Assembly (NCBI GenBank): GCA_025362235.1 | Contig: JANYGZ010000085.1 | Coordinates: 1 to 64,000, forward strand | Length of the DNA stretch: 64,000 nucleotides | Direction: 5' to 3' | DNA from: Ferruginibacter sp. | Lineage (GTDB): Bacteria > Bacteroidota > Bacteroidia > Chitinophagales > Chitinophagaceae | In this document: positions 1-8,461 of the stretch, piece by piece | Layout: every line of letters begins with the position of its first letter | Position numbering within the stretch: position 1 is the stretch's first letter | Made by a program: the position numbers and the translations under genes | The notes under the pieces: model-generated | The model's input: only the letters and a program-made list of their open reading frames with translations | Told to the model about the DNA's origin: nothing | The model's database searches: none

Positions 1-307
1 GACCCATAAATATCAATAAAACCCTGATCTGACAATACTTTCAAAGAACTAAATTTTGCATCGTTGGGATGCTAGTGATAAAAAATATAAACTAAACAAA
101 ATGACCATAATTTTTTGGAGAAAATACACAACCAGGCTTCCAAATAATGATGGCGGTATTATCAATGCAATTCAGAAAAAATCTTCCAAAACACAGCCCT
201 GCTAACCGTATAAAAAAACTAACAATAAAATACCGTACTAAGATTGGATTTTCGGTTTTTGTTCATTAATTTTAAAATATATTTATTAAATTTTTAATAT
301 TTATTGT
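1..307. other. AT-rich region without a recognised gene
   Basis: No convincing reading frame, RNA gene or repeat is visible. The last 60 bases before the TIR gene are almost pure A/T and probably hold its promoter, but no clean TAnnTTTG box could be fixed. Confidence 0.5.
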
Positions 308-1561
308 ATGATCCCTCCCGAATGGCTAAAATTTGCCCCCAAACCAAATGCCCTCAAAGATGATCAAAAGTGGAATGTGTTTCTTTCTTACCGGTCTGTA
401 AACCGTGGATGGGTATTGAACCTGTATGATGTATTAACAGAATTAGGCTTTAAGGTATTCCTTGATCAATATGTACTAAAACCAGGAGACTCTCTTGTGC
501 AGGTATTGGAAAACGGCCTTGAACAGAGTCAGGCAGGCGTATTGATATGGTCAAATACAACCAAAGATTCTGAGTGGGTAAGAAATGAATATGACACCAT
601 TTTAAGCAAATCAACAAACGATAAGGGTTTTTATTTTGTACCGGTAAAAATTGAAAAAGCACCACTGCCCACTTTTGCAAACACCAAGTTATTTATAGAT
701 TTTGGCGATTACCCCGATGGACCCAATGGCGGTGATTTATTAAGGCTTGTACATGGCATAGTTGGCCAATCGCTGGATGGTGATGCTGTACATTTTGCCT
801 GGGAACAAGATGAAGCAGCAGGTATGGAAGCAGCAAAAATTACTGCTGCAATAAAAAATGGAAGGCCGCAAAAATTATTGCAGTTATTTAAACAGGGAAG
901 CTTGCCCTGGAAAACGACTGCATCATTAGCCTGCAAAGCGGCAGAAGGATTAATAAAATTAGGGAATGAAGATGATGCAATAGAAATGTTGAGGCAGATT
1001 GAGAAAGATTTTCCAAAATCTATAAGGCCACAACAATTAAAGGCACTGGCACTAGCCCGCCGAGGAAAAGATAATGACCTGGATGAGGCACAGGATATCC
1101 TGGGAGAATTATATGCACTTAACCATCTTGACCCCGAAACACTGGGTATTTACGGCCGCACCTGGATGGACAGGTACAAACTATCCGGTAAAATAGCTGA
1201 TCTACGACAGTCGAGGAATTACTATGCCGAAGCTTTTGGAAGAGCGCCTGATGATTATTATACCGGTATTAATGCAGCATCAAAAAGTATTCTGTTGGAT
1301 GAAACAGATAAAGGAAAAACATTTGCAGAAAAAGTTGAACAGTTAACAGGAAACAAAGCGGTACCCGATGATTATTGGCGAACAGCTACCATTGCAGAAG
1401 TGCTTTTGATTCAAAAAAAGTATAAGGAAGCTGCTGATATGTACCAGCAGGCAATTGACATAGCACCAACAGAAATTAAATCACATGAATCTTCATGGAA
1501 ACAGGCAAAATTATTGCTGGAGAAATTAAAGCCGCCCGATGATGAAAGAAAGCTGCTATAA
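308..1561 (+). CDS. TIR domain protein with C-terminal TPR (MAP3K TRAFs-binding-like) module
   Basis: An N-terminal TIR domain covers residues 21-160, beginning with the strand WNVFLSYRS and containing FLDQYVLKPGD. E94 in WVRNEYD lies where TIR NADases carry their catalytic glutamate, so NAD cleavage is possible (family knowledge, not shown here). Residues 170-410 are helical TPR-like repeats, and the pattern LGIYGRTWMDR...YYAEAF...PDDYYTGINAA matches the MAP3K TRAFs-binding type of TPR domain. There is no signal peptide or membrane segment, so it should be cytosolic. It opens a + strand run of effector-type genes, 125 bp before the next. A similar C-terminal module appears in the CHAT protein at 2431-4356, suggesting a shared adaptor or sensor. 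The TIR call is secure; the defence role is inferred. Confidence 0.85.
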   Translation: MIPPEWLKFAPKPNALKDDQKWNVFLSYRSVNRGWVLNLYDVLTELGFKVFLDQYVLKPGDSLVQVLENGLEQSQAGVLIWSNTTKDSEWVRNEYDTILSKSTNDKGFYFVPVKIEKAPLPTFANTKLFIDFGDYPDGPNGGDLLRLVHGIVGQSLDGDAVHFAWEQDEAAGMEAAKITAAIKNGRPQKLLQLFKQGSLPWKTTASLACKAAEGLIKLGNEDDAIEMLRQIEKDFPKSIRPQQLKALALARRGKDNDLDEAQDILGELYALNHLDPETLGIYGRTWMDRYKLSGKIADLRQSRNYYAEAFGRAPDDYYTGINAASKSILLDETDKGKTFAEKVEQLTGNKAVPDDYWRTATIAEVLLIQKKYKEAADMYQQAIDIAPTEIKSHESSWKQAKLLLEKLKPPDDERKLL

Positions 1562-1686
1562 GATACTTTCAAAAATTTACAATGATGTATTCTTGGCTAT
1601 CAGTATGATCAGGAATGCAGCATAACTATCAATCAGGTATTAAAAATTAAGTAACCACCATTTTATAACAAATTAAATCAACCATT

Positions 1687-2406
1687 ATGGGACTACCAAA
1701 TCAATTCAACGACATCATCCATTCAAATTTAAAAGTAAGTGCAGCATGGCTGCCAATTACCAACAACTACCTATTAGGCGACTATGGAATTATTTCTGAA
1801 GGAGTATTTACAAAAATGGGCAATATAAAAGAATACAATGTTTCTTTTGATGCAGCCCAGGGACCCGATGCAACTATCGATTTTACGTCTGCAGATACCA
1901 AAGTAATAAAATTTGTTGCCGGAGCACAAGTTGATGTAATTCCGGAAGGAGCAATCGATGCAAAAATTACCATCTCATTCAAAAAAGAGGGTTCCTTTAT
2001 AGTAAAGGCGCCAACCATTTCTGTTAACGAAATTCAAAATGTAAACCAGCTTGCCAACCAGCTTAAAGATGCGAAGGGATGGCGCCGCATGTGGAAAGTT
2101 GTTTATCAAACTTACCAGGCCTTGGAACCGGTAGTAATATCCACCATTTCGGCAGATACAGAAATTAGTTTCAGCGGTGACGCTACTGCCCTAAAAAGTA
2201 TGAAGCTGGGAAATGCCGGATTGGAGCTATCATCCAATAAAGAAGTAGGTCTTAATATACATGGAAAGCAAGGTATAATTGGCCTTGGTTTATTTAAACT
2301 TAGGTTAATAGGCGGGGGTGTTAATATACTTAGTGTTTCAGAAAAACAAGGAGATATAACAGCCGAATTGCTCATTGGCGACAAGGCCCCTGCCAATGAT
2401 TTTTAG
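1687..2406 (+). CDS. Beta-rich 239-aa protein, candidate gasdermin-like pore-former
   Basis: No family is recognised with certainty. The protein has 239 residues, no cysteine, no signal peptide and no hydrophobic helix. Residues 25-100 and 145-225 show alternating hydrophobic/polar beta-strand patterns (SADTKVIKFVAGAQVDV, AKITISFKKEGSFIV, TEISFSGDATALKSMKL, GIIGLGLFKLRLI). A short helical stretch, VNEIQNVNQLANQL, lies between them. This order and the length resemble bacterial gasdermins, which are often encoded beside CHAT or caspase-type proteases, and a CHAT protease gene starts only 24 bp downstream. Against the idea, the N-terminal cysteine that is lipidated in known bacterial gasdermins is missing. 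The gene itself is secure from length and operon context; the gasdermin link is an inference needing structure prediction. Confidence 0.6.
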   Translation: MGLPNQFNDIIHSNLKVSAAWLPITNNYLLGDYGIISEGVFTKMGNIKEYNVSFDAAQGPDATIDFTSADTKVIKFVAGAQVDVIPEGAIDAKITISFKKEGSFIVKAPTISVNEIQNVNQLANQLKDAKGWRRMWKVVYQTYQALEPVVISTISADTEISFSGDATALKSMKLGNAGLELSSNKEVGLNIHGKQGIIGLGLFKLRLIGGGVNILSVSEKQGDITAELLIGDKAPANDF

Positions 2407-2430
2407 TTTAAAAAGTAATCCGTAATAAAC

Positions 2431-4356
2431 ATGCAAACAATTGTTATAGAAATATTACGCAATGGTAAGGCATACAATAAACTGCTTGATCCTGATATAA
2501 AGTATATTGCTTTATGCGGAACAAATCCCGGAATTGATTTTAACATTCAGTGTGAGCAGCAGGAATTTTTTGAACAATCAAGTTTACTCAGGTATGATAA
2601 TGCAGACAAGGACTCAGTTCAAAAGGCAATTGATTTTTTTAAACAGCTGGTTACAAAAATATTAAATGATATAGGGTCAATAAAAAAAGAAGTAAAAATT
2701 AATGATAATTTTTTACATCTAAGGCTGGTAATGACGCCAATAGAACTTGCTCAATTGCCTTTTGAACTATCCTTAACACCAGATGGATTGGCTGGTGAAA
2801 AAGAAAAATTTTTTCTTCGTAACCAGTTATTAAAAACTATTATTACCCGTGAAGTTAGACAGGTATCGTTTATTGGATATAACTGGCCGGTTAAACCGAA
2901 AATACTTTTTGCCTGGGCTCAGCCAATTAACACAGTACCCTATAAATTGCATTGGGATGCGTTGATAGCAATTCTTAAACCTTTGGCTTTGCCTTTTACC
3001 GAAATACCAGAGCCCATACCTGACCTTGGGAAATTAATTAAAGAGATTAAGCAGGCAAGCCTTCAATTGATAAAAGATGAAATTGCAAAAGCTGCAATGT
3101 TAAATGAGCCCTACACACATGTTCATTTGCTGGCGCATGGTGGAAATGAAAATAATTTTGGGGGCGTTCAGTGGCGGCTTGTGCTTTGCGATAATAACGA
3201 TGACAGCAAAGCATACTTTGCATCTGGTGAAGAACTTCAACATGCACTAATTCCCGATAACACCAATGCTATCCCTGTAATTGTTTCTATTATCGCCTGT
3301 GATAGCGGAAACGAAGGAAGCCCCGTTTTACCAGGGGGCAGCCTTGCACATCAATTACATGTTGCTGGTATCCCCTGTGTATATGCTTCGCAATTTCCAT
3401 TAACCCAGGACGGGTCTGTAAAACTGGTCTCCTCTTTATACTCAGAACTTATCGGTGCCAAAGATCCCAGAATGGCACTTTACCGTACAAGAGAAGTGTT
3501 GGACGCTGGGGAAATGCATGACTGGGCAAGCTTTGTGGCGTATGCAAGGTTTCCGGCAGATATAAATACACAACTGGCCGAAACAAGGCTAAAGCAACAG
3601 TTTGAGCCAATGAAAATTACCGCCAAATGGGCCGATCATGTTTTATATAATCTGGATAAAATTGGAGCAGATAAAATACACCAGGTTTTAAAAGATATTG
3701 ATGACCGCCTAAGTAAATCAATTGATGATCTCGAAGACCAGTTGGATGAAAACGGAAATAGTACACTTGCATCAGCAGCATTAAAAGCCGAACACTTTGG
3801 TTTGCTTGGAAGTGCCTTCAAAAGAAAGGCGGAGCATTTGTTCAATATGGCCAAAATAGAAAAAGAAGATAAAGAGGTGTTGTTGCAAAAATCAATTGAA
3901 GCACTTCGCAATGCGGCGGCATATTATAAAAAGGGATTTGATGCCGACCCCTCCAGTCATTGGAATGCTATGCAATATTTATCGTTAAAAGCTGTATCAG
4001 GAGAATCATTAGCAGATGATATTACCGTATGCACTGTTATACGTTTTATGGCAGAACGGGACATCCGCGAAGCCAAAAATGAAGTGGATAAAATTTGGGC
4101 ATGGGGTACGTTAGCTGAATTGTATTTGCTACAACCACTTACTGTACCCATTGATCAACAGAAAAAAATAAATGAAGAAGCTATGCTAAAAGCAAATGAC
4201 TATTTGAGCGAAATAAAAAAATCTAACCAAGGTTTTCAAATTGAATCAACTACCCGCCAATTAGAGCGCTATATTAATTGGTGGCCTGTAATGCTTCCAT
4301 CTGCACAAATGGAACAATTAAAAAATTGGGCAGTAGAATTAAGAAAAGTAATTTGA
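2431..4356 (+). CDS. CHAT-domain cysteine protease with C-terminal TPR-like module
   Basis: Residues 90-375 form a CHAT (caspase-HetF-associated) domain. It begins with LVMTPIELAQLPFEL, has the catalytic histidine H236 in HLLAHGG and the catalytic cysteine C290 in IIACDSGNEG, and ends with WASFVAYARF. Residues 400-641 are helical and contain YYKKGFDADP and WAWGTLAELYLL, similar in pattern to the TPR module of the TIR protein at 308-1561. There is no export signal. CHAT proteases act as effectors or as activators that cleave a partner, known examples being HetF and proteases encoded beside bacterial gasdermins. The immediate upstream gene, 24 bp away, is a beta-rich protein that could be such a partner. 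Both catalytic residues are present, so activity is expected. Confidence 0.85.
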   Translation: MQTIVIEILRNGKAYNKLLDPDIKYIALCGTNPGIDFNIQCEQQEFFEQSSLLRYDNADKDSVQKAIDFFKQLVTKILNDIGSIKKEVKINDNFLHLRLVMTPIELAQLPFELSLTPDGLAGEKEKFFLRNQLLKTIITREVRQVSFIGYNWPVKPKILFAWAQPINTVPYKLHWDALIAILKPLALPFTEIPEPIPDLGKLIKEIKQASLQLIKDEIAKAAMLNEPYTHVHLLAHGGNENNFGGVQWRLVLCDNNDDSKAYFASGEELQHALIPDNTNAIPVIVSIIACDSGNEGSPVLPGGSLAHQLHVAGIPCVYASQFPLTQDGSVKLVSSLYSELIGAKDPRMALYRTREVLDAGEMHDWASFVAYARFPADINTQLAETRLKQQFEPMKITAKWADHVLYNLDKIGADKIHQVLKDIDDRLSKSIDDLEDQLDENGNSTLASAALKAEHFGLLGSAFKRKAEHLFNMAKIEKEDKEVLLQKSIEALRNAAAYYKKGFDADPSSHWNAMQYLSLKAVSGESLADDITVCTVIRFMAERDIREAKNEVDKIWAWGTLAELYLLQPLTVPIDQQKKINEEAMLKANDYLSEIKKSNQGFQIESTTRQLERYINWWPVMLPSAQMEQLKNWAVELRKVI

Positions 4357-4507
4357 AGCAACACAACTATACTTTTTAAAAGCTTAGATTCTATGAAGCC
4401 AATCGAAGAAATTAAATGAAACAAAACCCTACTACCTAATGTTGTAATGATTTATCTATCCTATTTTCTATTTAATAATTTATTTAATCAACAAAAATAT
4501 TGTAGAA

Positions 4508-5641
4508 ATGAAAAAGACTTTCGAACAACATCTTGACCCATCTATAACTCCTAAAAGAATTCTCTCACTCGATGGAGGCGGCATCCGTGGCGCTTTAACG
4601 CTGGGTTATTTAAAACAAATAGAAAATATTCTTCGTGAAAAAGAAAATAACCCCGGGCTTTTGCTTTGTGATTATTTTGATTTAATAGGTGGTACTTCAA
4701 CAGGCTCTATTATTGCAGCATGCCTTGCCACAGGAATGGATGTTGATGCAGTGGTACAAAGCTATATGACTTTGGGTGGCAAAATATTTGGTAAAAAACG
4801 TACCTGGTGGAACCCGCTGGAAACATGGAAATTTTTAAAGGCAGAATACGACTATGTTGCTTTAGAGCAAAGCTTAAAAGATGTTTTTGGAGACATTACT
4901 TTAGGAAGTGATAATATTAAAACGGGGCTTTGCATTGTTGCAAAACGGGCAGATACCAATAGTGTATGGCCGTTGATTAATCATCCAAAAGGAAAATTTT
5001 TCGATACCGCAATTGGTAAAAACAAGGACATCCCTTTGTGGCAGGCTGTTAGGGCAAGCAGTGCGGCACCTACTTACTTTGCACCACAAATGATTGATGT
5101 AGGCAACGGGCAAAGAGCTGCCTTTGTTGATGGTGGCGTAAGTATGGCAAATAATCCTGCCCTTACTTTATTGATGGTAGCTACGCTAAAAGGTTTTCCG
5201 TTTCATTGGCAAATGGAAGAAGATAAATTAACCATTGTTTCAGTGGGTACGGGGTATAGCGTATTTAAAAAACAAACCGGCGAAATAGAAGAAGCATGGA
5301 TGAAAACATGGGCGCAAAGTGTACCGGATATGCTGATGCAGGATGCCAGCTGGCAGAATCAAATAATGTTGCAATGGCTTTCCAACTCGCCAACAAGACA
5401 GTATGTTGATATGGAAATTGAAAGTTTGCAAGACGATTATATTGCCGGTAAACCAATGCTAAAATACCTGAGGTACAATTTTCCGATAACTGAAAATGAT
5501 TTGAATGGTTTAGGTTTAGGAAAAACATTTACACCGGTTGATGTTGCAAGTTTGGTAGAAATGAGTAATGCTGAAAACAGGGAGTTGTTGTATACAATTG
5601 GAACAGCTGCAGCAGCTAACATGGAGGCGGTTCACTTTTAA
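4508..5641 (+). CDS. Patatin-like phospholipase
   Basis: All patatin landmarks are visible: the oxyanion loop DGGGIRG (residues 22-28), the nucleophile elbow GTSTG with S64, and the catalytic aspartate D208 in FVDGGV. At 377 residues it is a full single-domain patatin with a C-terminal extension of about 90 residues. It lacks a signal peptide, so it would act from the cytosol on inner-membrane phospholipids. Patatins of this kind serve as membrane-degrading effectors in anti-phage systems such as CBASS, but no CD-NTase gene is seen here. It lies 151 bp after the CHAT gene on the same strand. A housekeeping lipase role cannot be excluded. Confidence 0.88.
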   Translation: MKKTFEQHLDPSITPKRILSLDGGGIRGALTLGYLKQIENILREKENNPGLLLCDYFDLIGGTSTGSIIAACLATGMDVDAVVQSYMTLGGKIFGKKRTWWNPLETWKFLKAEYDYVALEQSLKDVFGDITLGSDNIKTGLCIVAKRADTNSVWPLINHPKGKFFDTAIGKNKDIPLWQAVRASSAAPTYFAPQMIDVGNGQRAAFVDGGVSMANNPALTLLMVATLKGFPFHWQMEEDKLTIVSVGTGYSVFKKQTGEIEEAWMKTWAQSVPDMLMQDASWQNQIMLQWLSNSPTRQYVDMEIESLQDDYIAGKPMLKYLRYNFPITENDLNGLGLGKTFTPVDVASLVEMSNAENRELLYTIGTAAAANMEAVHF

Positions 5642-5728
5642 ATAGTAGATTGATGCTGAAAATTTTAGGCAATAATATTCAAACCATCAATTGGTAATTT
5701 GAAAATAAAATTATTAAAAAAATTTAGA

Positions 5729-6787
5729 ATGAAAGCAACCTCAATTTTATATAAAATACTAATTGTTGTATGTTTGGCCTCCTGCGCACAAAAAAAAGAT
5801 GATCAAATGGAAAAGCAAAAACAGATTCAGGAACAACTGGGCAAATTAAATTCATTGTTGCGTGATTCAACATTTGCAATAGCTTTTGCAAAGGGGCAGG
5901 ATTCTGCCTATTATTCTTCCCAAAAACAGGCCATACCAGCTTTTGAAGACGATAATCAAAAAATAAAAAAAAGCTTTAAGGAAGAAAAAATCGCTATTAA
6001 CCTTGCAGCTTTTTATGCCGTGGAATGTGGCATTGGTGTTTTTATAAATCAAAAAGATGGAACACCTGTACAATTGCTGCAGAAAATTGTAAATAAAAAA
6101 ACCGACTCAGGTGAAGTATTACTACTTAGCCGCTTTGCTAATGCCACATGGAAAACGGGCCAGCCTTTCAGAAACCTAAACAGAATTAAAAGAGAAAATT
6201 TTATTGTTGCCAATTATCTTAGCGAAGCTGAAACAAAAAAAGACTATGACCAGGTTATGGCTGCAGCATCAAAACTGCTTGATTCACTAAAGGCATACGA
6301 AAGCAGTTCAAAAGAAGAGCAGTTTAAAGAAATAAGCCATCTTTTGAAAAATAAGCAATATGCACTTGAAATGGCGCAGGATATGGAAGCTGCTTATTAT
6401 ACAGCAGAAAATAAACCGGTACCTCCCTTTGTTTCACTGGCAGAAGATACTGCAACAATTGAAAAAAATGCTTTCGACGAAAAGGTGGCCACTAATTTGG
6501 CAGGATTTTATGCTTTGGAATGTGGACTAAGTTATCTCGCTGCTTCTAATAATGAACTTCCTTCTGATGTTTTACAATCAATCATCAATGAAAGTATTAC
6601 TGAAAAAGATAAACAGTTATTGGAACGTTTTGCTAATGCAACCTGGAAAGCAAGCCAACCATTCCGCAATCTTGACCGCATATCCAAAGATAATTTTACT
6701 CCATTCTATTTCTTATCTGCAGAAGAAATTGAAAAAGATTGGGTACAAATTAAAACAGCAGCAATTATGCTGAAAAAAATGTTATAA
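5729..6787 (+). CDS. Lipoprotein with two tandem copies of one domain
   Basis: The ATG at 5729 is preferred over a TTG at 5699 because it puts a classic lipoprotein signal first: MKATSILYK, a hydrophobic stretch, then the lipobox CLASC. After the cysteine the protein contains the same domain of about 140 residues twice. Matching landmarks are LAAFYAVECG and LAGFYALECG, then LSRFANATWKTGQPFRNLNRI and LERFANATWKASQPFRNLDRI (each shown only in part of its conserved span). No known family is recognised. It is membrane-anchored, probably on the periplasmic face, and lies between a patatin and a SIR2-TIR gene. Being secreted, it may be a neighbour rather than a part of the cytosolic effector set. 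Confidence 0.75.
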   Translation: MKATSILYKILIVVCLASCAQKKDDQMEKQKQIQEQLGKLNSLLRDSTFAIAFAKGQDSAYYSSQKQAIPAFEDDNQKIKKSFKEEKIAINLAAFYAVECGIGVFINQKDGTPVQLLQKIVNKKTDSGEVLLLSRFANATWKTGQPFRNLNRIKRENFIVANYLSEAETKKDYDQVMAAASKLLDSLKAYESSSKEEQFKEISHLLKNKQYALEMAQDMEAAYYTAENKPVPPFVSLAEDTATIEKNAFDEKVATNLAGFYALECGLSYLAASNNELPSDVLQSIINESITEKDKQLLERFANATWKASQPFRNLDRISKDNFTPFYFLSAEEIEKDWVQIKTAAIMLKKML

Positions 6788-6814
6788 CGTAAAATCGTTC
6801 GTGTTACTCACACA

Positions 6815-6849
6815 TTTGAAAATAAGCTGATATTTTAAAATTAATTTTG
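6815..6849 (+). promoter_or_regulatory. Candidate promoter for the SIR2-TIR / nSTAND operon
   Basis: A TTTG at 6815-6818 and a TAATTTTG at 6842-6849, 23 bp apart, fit the Bacteroidota -33/-7 pattern (TTTG, TAnnTTTG). The leader to the SIR2-TIR start would be about 175 nt. Confidence 0.4.
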
Positions 6850-7029
6850 TAAATTGTAGTGATTTATTTTACAGAAGTATTGATAATTCTTTTCAATGCT
6901 GACTATACCCGCATACCCCTGATCCACTCTCAATATATTTATCAGTTCTGTGTATTTTAATACCCTAAAGATACCCTTACACCAGCAAGACCGAAGTAAA
7001 TTTTTCATAATAGATTTAAACTAACTCTT

Positions 7030-8457
7030 ATGGAATTCGATTGGGAGTCATTTAAATATAACGTTAGTATAAATAATGTTGTGCCGATATTAGGTAACGA
7101 TTTGTCAACTATCAGGTTGGCTAAAACCAGTTTATCGCAAAGCAAATATTATGATGCTATTTTAAAATGCGGCACAATGGATGAAGAATGTATCCGCATA
7201 AATCTTTACAAATACCTGGCAATTAAATTATGGGAAATTTATGGAAGAGGCGAACCCATAAATTACTCTGTCAATTTCAATAGCATTGTTTTACAATTAC
7301 TCTCAAGAGATATAAAACCAGATACCATCAAGAATGCGATCAGGAACGAAACTATAAGACTAACAGATGAACAGATTGTTCTTGACCCTTACAGGAAATT
7401 ACTTCAGGTAAAAGGGTTTGAAAACTTTGTAACAGTTAATATTGATAATTTCCTTGAACGGGCATTTGAGGCCGAAGATAAAAAAGTAAATACGTCAATA
7501 AATTTTTCTATTCAGGATGCTGAGTCAAATCCTGATGAAAAACCCGACCGGGCCCTTCCAAAAATTTTCAACTTAATGGGCAATATTAAATGGGGCAAAT
7601 TTGTTGACTCGGATGAGGAATCGCTGGAATGCCTGTATATGATTAAAAATGATTCTTCTTTTAAAGCCAAATCCTTGTTTGATACCCTTGATGGCAAAAG
7701 CTTACTATTTATTGGTTGCAGCTTTCCCGATTGGTTTATGAGGTTTTTTATCCGCATTATTGCCAATGAAAGATATACCAATAGCAGCCGCGATAAATAT
7801 GTGGTTGGTTATCCTATATTTAAGGATAATGATATTCGATTTTTTCTCGAAAACAATAAAACCCTGGTTATCCCTTTTGGGGGTAATATTGGAGGTAATA
7901 ATGTATTACAGATAGAAAATTCAATAGGATTTATTACTGAAATTAACAATCAATTTTATGGTAAAATCGGACCTGCCATACCTCCTCCTCCATCGCCGCT
8001 GCCTGGGAAATTTATATTTTTAAGTTACAGCAGGGATGATTTTTCTATAGCGGAAAAATTAAAAAATGAATTTGATAGAAATGGCATTAACGTTTTTTAT
8101 GATAAAGACAGTCTTAAAACTGGTGGGGATTTTGATGAGATTCTGATTAAGACCATTAAAGACGCTGACTATTTTATTGCATTGATATCAAAAAATTCCA
8201 TTGGAGATATAAACCGCTATGTGTATGATACAGAATGGAGTTTTGCCATTGCTTTTGATACAGACAAAAATTACTTAAGGCCGTATATTATTGACGATAC
8301 CAGACCAACTGATGAAAAAATACCAAAGCGGATCAGGGAAAAGAATATTACCACTATTACAAACTTTGATGATTTTGGTGAAGTAGTAAGGAAATTTATT
8401 AAGGAAAATAATCTAACAGTAGTAATTCAAGAAACCAAACCGAATCCTTCAATTTAA
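7030..8457 (+). CDS. SIR2-like domain fused to TIR domain
   Basis: Residues 10-290 look like a SIR2-type NAD-binding domain: VVPILGNDLS is the glycine-rich loop, VTVNIDNFLE is the equivalent of the TTNYD motif, and SLLFIGCSFPDWFMRFF is typical of SIR2-like defence proteins. The usual catalytic histidine (HG after the PKI strand) is replaced in PKIFNLMGNIKWG, so this half may bind NAD-type ligands without cleaving them. After a proline linker (PPPPSPLPG) a TIR domain follows at 327-455, with FLSYSRDDFSIAEKL and a candidate catalytic glutamate E402 in VYDTEWSF. It is cytosolic. The stop lies 4 bp before the nSTAND ATPase gene, so the two are surely co-transcribed. SIR2-TIR proteins are known as NAD-depleting defence effectors; the sensor-effector pairing here is inferred. 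Confidence 0.82.
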   Translation: MEFDWESFKYNVSINNVVPILGNDLSTIRLAKTSLSQSKYYDAILKCGTMDEECIRINLYKYLAIKLWEIYGRGEPINYSVNFNSIVLQLLSRDIKPDTIKNAIRNETIRLTDEQIVLDPYRKLLQVKGFENFVTVNIDNFLERAFEAEDKKVNTSINFSIQDAESNPDEKPDRALPKIFNLMGNIKWGKFVDSDEESLECLYMIKNDSSFKAKSLFDTLDGKSLLFIGCSFPDWFMRFFIRIIANERYTNSSRDKYVVGYPIFKDNDIRFFLENNKTLVIPFGGNIGGNNVLQIENSIGFITEINNQFYGKIGPAIPPPPSPLPGKFIFLSYSRDDFSIAEKLKNEFDRNGINVFYDKDSLKTGGDFDEILIKTIKDADYFIALISKNSIGDINRYVYDTEWSFAIAFDTDKNYLRPYIIDDTRPTDEKIPKRIREKNITTITNFDDFGEVVRKFIKENNLTVVIQETKPNPSI

Positions 8458-8461
8458 TGAT

